Source: Stieleria varia (GTDB lineage: Bacteria > Planctomycetota > Planctomycetia > Pirellulales > Pirellulaceae). From it: a stretch of DNA of 64,000 nucleotides. The DNA lies in assembly GCF_038443385.1 (NCBI RefSeq), contig NZ_CP151726.1:5270001-5334000 (forward strand). Reading direction: 5' to 3'. The translations under genes were made by a program, and so were the position numbers. The notes beneath the pieces are model-generated. The model saw only the letters and a list, made by a program, of their open reading frames with translations. It did not search any database and had not been told where the DNA came from. Numbering within the stretch: the first letter of the stretch is position 1; each line of letters begins with the position of its first letter. Shown one piece after another: positions 34,238 to 42,087 of the stretch.

Positions 34238-36178
34238 TTGAAACCCCACCCTCCGCGACCCGTTCCGCGCGACAATCCCTCCGCCGTGAGCCCGCTCATG
34301 CTTTCGCTCCTGAAATTGACCGTGTTCACCCTGCGAGATACGCTGAATAAGGCGTTTTTCGCTTTCTTGAGCGTTGCCCTTGCGTTGCCAACCGGTTCCC
34401 CCTGTGTTGCCCAATCTACCAATGTCTTGGCTCCCAATGTTTCGACTTCCACGATTGAGTCCGCAATCGATCGATCCCCGGTCGACTTGGTCGTCGACTC
34501 GTCAGGCAACTGGATCGTTTCGGCCAACGAAACCTCTGATAGCATCTCGCTGATCGACGTGGCGAATCGCCGCGTGGTGGACGAAGTTGCCTGTGGGCAG
34601 CATCCGTCGGCGATCGCGATCACGCCCGACGACCGAGTTTTGGTGAGTTGTGGCTGGTCCGGCGAAGTCGTCGTGTTTGCAATTCAGAATGATCAGTTGG
34701 AGAGGATCGGCGGGATCGATGTCGGATTTCACCCCCACGGGCTTGCCGTCAACGCGGAAGGGACACGTGCCTATGTCGGATTGAACGCGACGGGCGAAGT
34801 CGCCGAGTTGGATTTGGTCGAGTTGCGAATGACTCGAAAGTTCGCGGTCGGTCAATGGCCACGCTACTTGACGCTTTCACCCGATGGTTCGCGACTCGCC
34901 GTCGGCTGCAGCGGAGAAAGTGAAATCCGCGTCGTCGACACACAGTCGGGCGAACTGTTATACGAAGAACCTTTGTCGGGAGGGATCAACCTTGGTCACA
35001 TGGTGACGTCAGAGGATGGACTCTATGCGTATTTTCCCTGGATGGTCTATCGCACCAACCCGATCACCGTGGGCAACATCCGCCGCGGATGGGTCTTGGC
35101 CAGTCGCATCGGTCGTGTGCGTTTGGATGGGCCGGCGTATCGCGAAGCCATCTCGCTGGACGTGCCAGAGATGGCTGTCGCTGACCCGCATGGTTTGGCG
35201 ATCACGCCAGATACAAAACACTTGGTTGCCTCGGCCTCGGGAACGCATGAGTTGTTGGTCTATCGATTGAATGACTTGCCGTTTGTGGGAACGGGTGGCC
35301 CGGGCGATTTAATCGAGCGAGAGCTCCAGTTTGATCGCAAGCGTTTCTTTCGCATCCCGTTGGGCGGACGTCCCATGGGCATTCGCATTGCAGCGGACAG
35401 TCAAACTGTTTTCGTCGCCAACTACTTGCGAAATTCGATTCAGTGGGTCGACTTGAGTACACAACGCGTGGAGCACGAAGTCGATTTGGGTGGCCCCCAA
35501 GAGCAGACATTGGAGCGTCGCGGGATGGCGGTGTTTTACGACGGCCAGCGAAGTTTAGATCAGTGGTACAGTTGCCACTCCTGTCATCAAGACGGCGGCG
35601 TGAACTCCAAACCGATGGACACGTTGAACGATGGCACCGAGATGACCTTGAAATCCGTGTTGCCCTTGTACGGTGTGACCAAAACCGGACCATGGACTTG
35701 GCACGGTTGGCAAACAGATCTCACCGACGCGATGCACAAATCGATCACGACGACGATGCGAGGTGCAGCCCCCAGTGATGACGACAAACAAGCCTTGATC
35801 GCGTACTTGGACTTCATGCCCGAACCCCCCAATCCGTTCTTGGCAGCCTCCGGTGGCAAGCTTTCGGACGCAGCTCAGCGAGGCCGAGAAGTGTTCCAAA
35901 GCGCCAACGCGGCTTGCGCGGATTGCCACTCTGGCGATCACTTCACCGACGGCGAGAACCACGACGTGGGGCTTGGTTCGGAAGACGACCTGTACGATGG
36001 TTTCAACACACCCTCCCTACGCGGCTTGTATCGTAAGACGCGATGGCTGCACAACGGTCGAGCAAAGACGTTGCAGCGATTGTTGAACGAGCTGCACAGC
36101 CCCGAAAAAGTATCCGGTGGAGCACCGCTTACCGAGTCCCAAACCGCCGACCTGATCGAATACCTTTTGACCCTTTGA
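34238..36178 (+). CDS. Beta-propeller di-haem cytochrome c (YVTN/MauG-like), secreted
   Basis: 646 residues from the first ATG; ATG 34298 (MLSLLKLTVFTL) may be the true start because a signal peptide follows it (AFFAFLSVALALPTGSPCVAQ). Residues about 80-425 form a YVTN-type propeller (SSGNWIVSANETSDSISLIDVANRRVVDEVACGQHPSAIAITPDD and similar blades). A cytochrome c part follows with two haem sites: CHSCH (about 446-450) and CADCH (about 560-564), each giving CxxC and the proximal His. This layout resembles planctomycete di-haem cytochrome c peroxidase/MauG relatives fused to a propeller. It should act in the periplasm in electron transfer or oxidation of an unknown substrate. Confidence 0.82.
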   Translation: MKPHPPRPVPRDNPSAVSPLMLSLLKLTVFTLRDTLNKAFFAFLSVALALPTGSPCVAQSTNVLAPNVSTSTIESAIDRSPVDLVVDSSGNWIVSANETSDSISLIDVANRRVVDEVACGQHPSAIAITPDDRVLVSCGWSGEVVVFAIQNDQLERIGGIDVGFHPHGLAVNAEGTRAYVGLNATGEVAELDLVELRMTRKFAVGQWPRYLTLSPDGSRLAVGCSGESEIRVVDTQSGELLYEEPLSGGINLGHMVTSEDGLYAYFPWMVYRTNPITVGNIRRGWVLASRIGRVRLDGPAYREAISLDVPEMAVADPHGLAITPDTKHLVASASGTHELLVYRLNDLPFVGTGGPGDLIERELQFDRKRFFRIPLGGRPMGIRIAADSQTVFVANYLRNSIQWVDLSTQRVEHEVDLGGPQEQTLERRGMAVFYDGQRSLDQWYSCHSCHQDGGVNSKPMDTLNDGTEMTLKSVLPLYGVTKTGPWTWHGWQTDLTDAMHKSITTTMRGAAPSDDDKQALIAYLDFMPEPPNPFLAASGGKLSDAAQRGREVFQSANAACADCHSGDHFTDGENHDVGLGSEDDLYDGFNTPSLRGLYRKTRWLHNGRAKTLQRLLNELHSPEKVSGGAPLTESQTADLIEYLLTL

Positions 36179-36214
36179 CCGGCTGTGCGTCAGCAAATGA
36201 ACGTCAGCAAATGG

Positions 36215-36275
36215 ACGTCAGCCTTTCCAGGCTGACACCCAGCACTCGTATGTCAGTCTAGAAAGACTGACGTAC
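36215..36275. repeat. REP-like palindromes (GTACGTCAG family), second site
   Basis: GTCAGCCTTTCCAGGCTGAC is at about 36217-36236, and a relative, GTCAGTCTAGAAAGACTGAC, at 36252-36271 (flanked by GTAT and GTAC). They lie between the cytochrome gene stop and the WXG100-like gene. The second differs in the stem by compensatory changes, so pairing is conserved rather than sequence. Confidence 0.8.
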
Positions 36276-36303
36276 TTGTCTCCTCCTAAACCAACAGAAT
36301 GTC

Positions 36304-36570
36304 ATGGGACTGGATCCACTGAACATCAGCCCGCTGATCGATGCACAGAATCGCTTCAAACGCGACTTCCTGGACTTTGCGCGGATCTGGCAAGATGCGA
36401 AGGATAACTGGCGAGACGATCGTTGCCGCCGATTCGAGCAAGAACACCTCGGGGCATTGGGGCCGAGTCTGAATCGCTTCACCGCTGCGGTCAACGAGTT
36501 TGCCGACATCCTGCGAAAAGCGCAAACTGCGGTACGTGATGATGCTCAGGGGTCCGATCAGCTATACTGA
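36304..36570 (+). CDS. WXG100-like small helical protein
   Basis: 88 residues, no signal peptide, predicted all-helical. The order fits an Esx/WXG100 hairpin: a first helix (LIDAQNRFKRDFLDFARIWQDAKD), then NWRDDRCRRFE in place of the W-x-G turn, then a second helix (EQEHLGALGPSLNRFTAAVNEFADILRKAQTAV). The W-x-D-x-x-x-x-x-F variant of the motif is what suggests the family. It lies 57 bp upstream of an EccC-like FtsK ATPase on the same strand, the pairing expected for a type VII secretion substrate and its motor. No export signal YxxxD/E is evident at the C-terminus, although it ends in QLY. Family assignment is inference from motif and context. Confidence 0.55.
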   Translation: MGLDPLNISPLIDAQNRFKRDFLDFARIWQDAKDNWRDDRCRRFEQEHLGALGPSLNRFTAAVNEFADILRKAQTAVRDDAQGSDQLY

Positions 36571-36627
36571 GAGGTGCTTTTCACTGCAGTTGATCAATCT
36601 GCGTAACGACCCCCAGCGTGCTCATCC

Positions 36628-39600
36628 ATGAAAGACTCATCGGTCTCACCCGTCGGTTTGTTCCACCCCGGACGCCAACGACAGCTTCTGAGCGGTTTGA
36701 CACAACGGTGTCGATCGAGCGCCGACCAGAAAAGCTCCTTGCTCAAACGTCACGAAGCGGAGATGCAGCGAGAAGAAGAATCGCTGATGTCTGATCGTTC
36801 CTCGGTGACTTCGGAGTGTCGCCAGCAGCGACGTTCCATGCTGACTCAGTGGGACGATGCCGAAGAAAAGCTCATCGCGGATTACGAAACCAATGCGATT
36901 CGGCATCGGATGGAACTGAATCGCTTGGCATCGCTTTACCGCAAGAAAATGGCCGAGGGCAAAACGGCGTTGCAGCGAAAAGTCGACGCGAGACGCGAGG
37001 CAGTGCTGCATCAGTTCGAACAACGCAAGGATGACCCCGGTAAACAACGCGCCGCCGAGATCGCCAAGATCAACGAGTCGCTCAAACCGCTGCAGGAGGA
37101 ACTGAACCTTGCCCGCGAACTGACCGTCCGACGACTGGATCGTTTGCCGCCGGTGCCGCCCATCGAGTCGCCAGAGGAGGACATGAGCGAACCGGCACCG
37201 GCATCGGTTCAGCAAACGATCGAAACGATCTTTCAACTTTCTCGCAAAGGCCAGCAGACGCTGCTGGACATGCAGACCGACGCGACGGCAAAGATCGTGG
37301 ACTCATTCTATTTGCCCGCCGGCGTTGCCATCGCCGTTGCCATCTGGGTCGTCAGTGTATTTGTCGCGCAGCCCGCCGCTCTTTGGCTATGGCTCGTCGG
37401 CGGTGTCGGCGTGATCGGTTTGATCGGCATCATCATCTATGGCATTCTGCTGTTGCCCCTGCGCAAGATGACGCGACGACTGCATCCTCGCATGGAACGG
37501 ATCGCCATCGCAGCCGATGAATGCGCCGCCGTTGGTCGAAAAATCTCAACCGACATGGCGAATGAAACTTCCGCCGAGCTGCTGCAACGCCGCGATGCCC
37601 ACCTCGCCGCTGCTCTGCGTTGGCAAGAAGAACAGTGGTCGGAACTGGTGGACCGACTGACCGCGGAACAAGAAGCTGCCAGAAAAGAATTGAACGCACG
37701 ATTGATGACACTGGATTCCGAATTCGAGATCCAACAAGGACGCATCAATACCGAAATGAATGCCAAGGCTGAGCAAGTGGCCGCGAGGATCACGGAGGAG
37801 TTATCCAAGAGTGATCAATCGCTGCAGCAACAACGAGAAAAAAATGCGCAACGTCGACGCGCCGAACTCGCCCATGTCACCCAGCGTTTGCGTCAAGGCA
37901 TCCAGGGTGGAATGGGGCACATCGAAGCCGCTGAGAAACTGATCCGCTCCCAGTATCCGGACTGGGAACAAATCCTCCATGGGGGCGATACGTCTCGCGC
38001 TCAATTAAATGTCGTCCCCGTGGGGCATCTCAAGATCGACGATCTACTCACGCGTTCATTCGACGCGCAGCAATGGTCGGACTTATCTGAGTCGGGCTCA
38101 TCGAATGCTGACCAGGAAAGCGTTTTTAACGGCACGGACTTTCCCACCGAACTACCCATTGCGTTACACCGTCGATTGCACAGCGGGCTGTTGATCCGCG
38201 CTTCGAAGGAACAGATGCCACGCGCGGTGGACTTGTTGCATCAAGTCCTATGGCGATTGTTGACCGGCGTTCAGGGCTCACGAGCCAAGTTGACGCTGAT
38301 CGACCCCATCGGCCGCGGTCAGAACTTCACCAGTTTCATGGCGCTGGCCGACCATGACCCTTCCTTGGTCAGCCATCGCGTCTGGGCAGCGGAAAACCAG
38401 ATCGAATCCCGGTTGGGCGAGATTGCACAGCACGTCGAGGATGTCTTGCAATCCAGCCTTCGCGACCAGTTTCAACGCATCGAAGACTACAACGAAATCG
38501 CCGGCTCGATGGCGGAACCCTACCGCGCCGTCGGTGCCGTCGGGCTCCCCGAGGGATTGACGCGTGCGGGGTACAAACACCTCAAAGCGTTGATCGAAAG
38601 CGGCGTGCGTTGCGGCGTGTTCGTCCTGATGGTGGTCGACGCAGACCAACCTTGGACCAGCGACATGCCTTGTCCAGACGACGAACGTTTGTTGCAGCTC
38701 AACCTCGACGCGACCGGAAAGTGGACGCTGCAGTGCGAGGGACTCGACGACCTGCCATTCACCCCCGCGCCGCCACCGCCATCGGAGATGCGGTCCTCCT
38801 TGGCCGAAAACGTCGGACGCGCTGCCGTGGAAGCATCGCGGGTCGAAATCCCGCTGCAAAACATTCTGCCCGATTCGCAATGTGCCTCGGGAAACACCGA
38901 CGACGGCATCTGCATCACCGTGGGCAGCCAAGGCGGCAATCGCTCGATCGCGTTGGACTTGGGCGAAGGCGTCCGACAACACGTGTTGATCGCCGGCAAA
39001 ACCGGTTCTGGCAAGAGTACTCTGCTGCACTCGATCATCACCTCAGGAGCGTTTCACTATCGCCCAGACCAACTTGAGTTCTACCTGCTGGACTTCAAGA
39101 AAGGGGTCGAGTTCAAATCGTACGCCGACGCGCAGCTACCGCACGCGCGGGTGATTGGGATCGAAAGCGAGCGAGAATTTGGGCGCAGCGTGCTACAACG
39201 CTTGGACCAAGAGCTACAAGATCGCGGCGAGTTGTTTCGCGGATGCTCCACACAAGAGCTGAGCGACTACCGACGCGTCAGCGGAAAATCGATGCCGCGC
39301 ATTGTCCTGGTCGTCGACGAATTCCAGGAGCTGTTTGTCCGAGACGATAAAGTCGCTGCGGAGTGTTCGATGCTGCTGGACCGCTTGGTGCGTCAGGGGC
39401 GTTCGTTCGGCATTCACGTGATCCTCAGCAGTCAATCGCTCGCCGGTGCCTACTCCCTGCCACGGGCAACGCTTGGCCAAATGGCGGTGCGTATCGCGAT
39501 GCAGTGTAGCGAGTCTGACGCCGCGCTCATCTTGTCCGACGAGAACACCGCCGCTCGCTTGATCACTCGGCCTGGCGAAGCCATCTATAACGACGCGGGC

Positions 39601-40542
39601 GGATTGGTCGAAGGAAACCAGCCGTTCCAAGTCGCTTGGCTGTCCAACGACGTTCACCAGCAAATGCTCCGCGACATCGCCAATCGCGACCAAGAATTTG
39701 TCGATCTGCTACCGCCGCCCGTGATCTTTGAGGGCAACCGACCGGGACGTTGGAGCACCGCGCTTGCCAAAGCGGCTTCGCCGCCGTCGCCGTTGGGAGA
39801 CCTCAGCGGTTTGCTGGGAGAATCCGTCGCAATCGGGCCGCCGGTTGCATTGAAACTTTCTCGCAACGCGGGACGCAATGTGCTGATGATTCCGTCGGTG
39901 GAAGCACGCCCGGGATTACTCGGCTCGACGATTTCCGGATTCGTCAAATCGGACCGGCGACTGGAAGTCGTCTACTTCGATGGCAATCGTGCCAGTGAAA
40001 CCACGCCGTTGACTCCATGGCTAGAGACCGCAGGCATCCAACACACGGTGGTTCGAGCGCGTGAGAGTGAAAAGGAGATGCAGCGGATCGCCCAGATCGT
40101 TCGCGAGCGAGGTGACGACGCACCCGATGCACCACCGATCTTGATCGTCGTCGATCCAATGGATCGGTTCCGCGATTTACGTCAAGAAGAAACCTTTAAC
40201 TTCTCGCTCGACGCCAGCGACGGCGGCGCCGACGGGGCGCAGTCCATGCGTGAAATCTTAAAGGACGGTCCCCCGGCAAACGTCTACTGCATCCTTGTGT
40301 GCGGCAGCACAGAAATACTCAATCGTTGGTTACCAAGATCCTCCCATCATGATCTTGAGCTGCGGGTGCTAGGACGGCTCAACGCATCAGACTCCTCCAT
40401 GCTGATCGATTCGCCCGCCGCGTCTGATCTCTCCACTGCAACCTTGTTACTCTACGACGAGTCCGACGGCAGGCTCACCAAATTCCGCCAATGCGACCTC
40501 CCCGACCCTGATAGCGTCAATCGTTGGCTCACTGAAACCTAG
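36628..40542 (+). CDS. FtsK/SpoIIIE-family membrane ATPase with EccC-like three-module layout
   Basis: 1304 residues. N-terminal coiled coil rich in Lys, Glu, Arg and Gln (about 35-175); two membrane helices (about 227-247 and 250-275); second long coiled coil (about 285-450). A degenerate FtsK-like module follows at about 500-690 (AKLTLIDPIGRGQNFTSF, no P-loop). The central module at about 770-1000 is intact: Walker A GKTGSGKST (about 789-797), LDFKKGVEFKSY, Walker B RIVLVVDEFQELF (about 890-902) and LSSQSL. The last module (about 1065-1300) is degenerate, with a Walker-B-like PILIVVDPMDRF. One active and two inactive ATPase modules after two membrane helices recalls EccC/EssC of type VII secretion, but the N-terminal coiled coils are unlike EccC. 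DNA translocation is less likely because no gamma domain is seen. Confidence 0.82.
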   Translation: MKDSSVSPVGLFHPGRQRQLLSGLTQRCRSSADQKSSLLKRHEAEMQREEESLMSDRSSVTSECRQQRRSMLTQWDDAEEKLIADYETNAIRHRMELNRLASLYRKKMAEGKTALQRKVDARREAVLHQFEQRKDDPGKQRAAEIAKINESLKPLQEELNLARELTVRRLDRLPPVPPIESPEEDMSEPAPASVQQTIETIFQLSRKGQQTLLDMQTDATAKIVDSFYLPAGVAIAVAIWVVSVFVAQPAALWLWLVGGVGVIGLIGIIIYGILLLPLRKMTRRLHPRMERIAIAADECAAVGRKISTDMANETSAELLQRRDAHLAAALRWQEEQWSELVDRLTAEQEAARKELNARLMTLDSEFEIQQGRINTEMNAKAEQVAARITEELSKSDQSLQQQREKNAQRRRAELAHVTQRLRQGIQGGMGHIEAAEKLIRSQYPDWEQILHGGDTSRAQLNVVPVGHLKIDDLLTRSFDAQQWSDLSESGSSNADQESVFNGTDFPTELPIALHRRLHSGLLIRASKEQMPRAVDLLHQVLWRLLTGVQGSRAKLTLIDPIGRGQNFTSFMALADHDPSLVSHRVWAAENQIESRLGEIAQHVEDVLQSSLRDQFQRIEDYNEIAGSMAEPYRAVGAVGLPEGLTRAGYKHLKALIESGVRCGVFVLMVVDADQPWTSDMPCPDDERLLQLNLDATGKWTLQCEGLDDLPFTPAPPPPSEMRSSLAENVGRAAVEASRVEIPLQNILPDSQCASGNTDDGICITVGSQGGNRSIALDLGEGVRQHVLIAGKTGSGKSTLLHSIITSGAFHYRPDQLEFYLLDFKKGVEFKSYADAQLPHARVIGIESEREFGRSVLQRLDQELQDRGELFRGCSTQELSDYRRVSGKSMPRIVLVVDEFQELFVRDDKVAAECSMLLDRLVRQGRSFGIHVILSSQSLAGAYSLPRATLGQMAVRIAMQCSESDAALILSDENTAARLITRPGEAIYNDAGGLVEGNQPFQVAWLSNDVHQQMLRDIANRDQEFVDLLPPPVIFEGNRPGRWSTALAKAASPPSPLGDLSGLLGESVAIGPPVALKLSRNAGRNVLMIPSVEARPGLLGSTISGFVKSDRRLEVVYFDGNRASETTPLTPWLETAGIQHTVVRARESEKEMQRIAQIVRERGDDAPDAPPILIVVDPMDRFRDLRQEETFNFSLDASDGGADGAQSMREILKDGPPANVYCILVCGSTEILNRWLPRSSHHDLELRVLGRLNASDSSMLIDSPAASDLSTATLLLYDESDGRLTKFRQCDLPDPDSVNRWLTET

Positions 40543-40570
40543 CCCGAACGAGCTTCACGTAGAAGCGTCT

Positions 40571-40954
40571 CTCCGAGACGCTAACCAGGATTGTTCATAA
40601 GCCGCAGCGCGATAGCGTCCCGCCTAGAACACGGTGGTATCAGGGCCTTACGGTGGACTGCTCAAAGTTTGGCGTTGTCCCTACTGCCAGTGAGCCTCAG
40701 GCGCTAGCCGTGGGCCTGAGGCGGATGGTGGTGCCGGCCCACGGCTAGCGCCTGAGGCTCACTCCGAGACGCTAAACCGGATTATTCATAAGCCGCAGCG
40801 CGATAGTGTCCCGCCTAGAACACGGTGGTATCAGGGCCTTACGGTGGACTGCTCAAAGTTTGGCGTTGTCCCTACTGCCAGTGAGCCTCAGGCGCTAGCC
40901 GTGGGCCTAAGGCGGATTGTGGGGCTGGCCCACGGCTAGCGCCTGAGGCTCACT
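40571..40954. repeat. 191-bp tandem duplication
   Basis: The unit 40571-40761 is repeated at 40762-40954 with few changes. It starts CTCCGAGACGCTAA, passes through GCCGCAGCGCGATAG and GGTGGACTGCTCAAAG, and ends CGCCTGAGGCTCACT. The second unit runs into the full right part of the MITE-like element, so the duplication copied the element's left part together with upstream DNA. Confidence 0.9.
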
Positions 40955-41033
40955 TTGATTGCGATGCATGGAACAAAAACATGGACTGAAAAAACAATGT
41001 CAACACCAAACCTTGATCAGCCCAGCATTACGG
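40836..41033. mobile_element. MITE-like non-autonomous element, copy 2
   Basis: The element 40845-41024 has inverted ends related to copy 1 (left TGGACTGCTCAAAGTTTGG; right end degenerate, ACCAAACCTTGATCAGCCCA) and the same internal palindrome with a few changes. Flanks GCCTTACGG (40836-40844) and GCATTACGG (41025-41033) agree at 8 of 9 positions. Compared with copy 1 it lacks two short internal stretches. Confidence 0.75.
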
Positions 41034-41093
41034 CACCACCGAGCGTTTGACAACACAATCATGCTAAGCGGGACGCTCTGTATCGCATGGCGG

Positions 41094-42023
41094 CTATACG
41101 CTTGTTGCGTTCTTTTCATCCACCATCATCGCGGATACGGCTTTGGCGATTTGTGCGATCTCGTCCGCGCTCAAGTTGCTCAGCATGGGCAATAGATCAC
41201 CGGTATGGGCAATGCCGGCTTCGGCAACAGCATGGTGCAGCACACGAATCGGATTGATTCCGTTCCTCAAATCCTCCAGAGGCAAGAACCACTTGCGGAT
41301 CGATTCCGCCGTTTCCAAATCGCCTGCATGAATCGCGTGCATCATTTCCATCGAACGTTTTGGTGCAACACAAACGCAACCGCTGGTGAAACCGGTGACG
41401 CCGAAATCGTTCAAGTGCACGATTGCCGGTTGTTCGCCGATCCCACTGACGACACGCTCAGCCGGAAACACCTCCAACACTTCACGCAAATAGTCATCGT
41501 CAGCCGGATCGTCACGAACCACGGCATACTTGATCCACGAGATCGCACCGTCATCTTCCAAAGCCTTGATCAAACTTGGCTTGAGCCAACGATCGAATTT
41601 CAAATAAAGCACGATGGGTTTGCCGAGTTGCTCGGCCAGCTGACGTACCCCACTGGCGATTCCCGCTTGATCGACAACGTCACGCGATGGCAGCAACATC
41701 ACGGTTCCGAAATCATGATCACGCAACACGTCTACTTGATCCGCCGCCACGCCATACGCAGGACCGATCGAAGGAACGATGACCGTTTCGTCCCCGGATC
41801 GCTGGGCAAGCATGCGGAGCACCTCGTCGTATTCGCTCAGACGCATGTGATAGAAAACCGCGTTGCCTCCGTACAGGATTGAACGCACGCCGCCTTGCTC
41901 CAGGTATCGAATGATCTTTTCGTTTTCATCTGGGCAAACGATCCCGTTGGCATCGCGAGCCAAAGGAGGAACGGCGAAAACGGAGGTGCGCAGGAGCGCT
42001 GGGTTGAAGGCTGCGGTTTGCAT
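41094..42023 (-). CDS. DapA-family (N-acetylneuraminate lyase / dihydrodipicolinate synthase-like) aldolase
   Basis: 309 residues from ATG 42023, the usual length for the family. A TIM-barrel lyase with the Schiff-base Lys in ISWIKYAVVRDD (about Lys162, matching Lys161 of DHDPS). IRYLEQGGVRSILYGGNAVFYHM replaces the family segment GTTGE, and the Tyr of VLYLKFDRW corresponds to the catalytic tyrosine strand. The GTTGE replacement argues against DHDPS itself. Its neighbour, just upstream on the same strand (64 bp), is an IlvD/Edd dehydratase, so it probably acts on a 2-keto-3-deoxy sugar acid made by that enzyme. The exact sugar is unknown. Confidence 0.85.
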   Translation of the reverse strand: MQTAAFNPALLRTSVFAVPPLARDANGIVCPDENEKIIRYLEQGGVRSILYGGNAVFYHMRLSEYDEVLRMLAQRSGDETVIVPSIGPAYGVAADQVDVLRDHDFGTVMLLPSRDVVDQAGIASGVRQLAEQLGKPIVLYLKFDRWLKPSLIKALEDDGAISWIKYAVVRDDPADDDYLREVLEVFPAERVVSGIGEQPAIVHLNDFGVTGFTSGCVCVAPKRSMEMMHAIHAGDLETAESIRKWFLPLEDLRNGINPIRVLHHAVAEAGIAHTGDLLPMLSNLSADEIAQIAKAVSAMMVDEKNATSV

Positions 42024-42087
42024 ATCGGTGTTCTTGGTTTGTTGATGGAAAGAGTTTGAGCAATGAAATGCCCGAGAGATGGAAGAA

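Larger units (their letters stand above)
40543..41093. other. Intergenic region filled with duplicated mobile repeats
   Basis: 551 bp composed almost entirely of the 191-bp tandem duplication and a MITE-like element. No gene is supportable. Confidence 0.7.

Noticed and set aside
36628-40542. Chromosome-partitioning FtsK
   Set aside because: There is no gamma DNA-reading domain, only two membrane helices, three ATPase-like modules and large coiled coils; it fits EccC-type motors better.
41094-42023. Dihydrodipicolinate synthase dapA
   Set aside because: The GTTGE signature is replaced and the neighbour is a sugar-acid dehydratase, so lysine synthesis is not supported.
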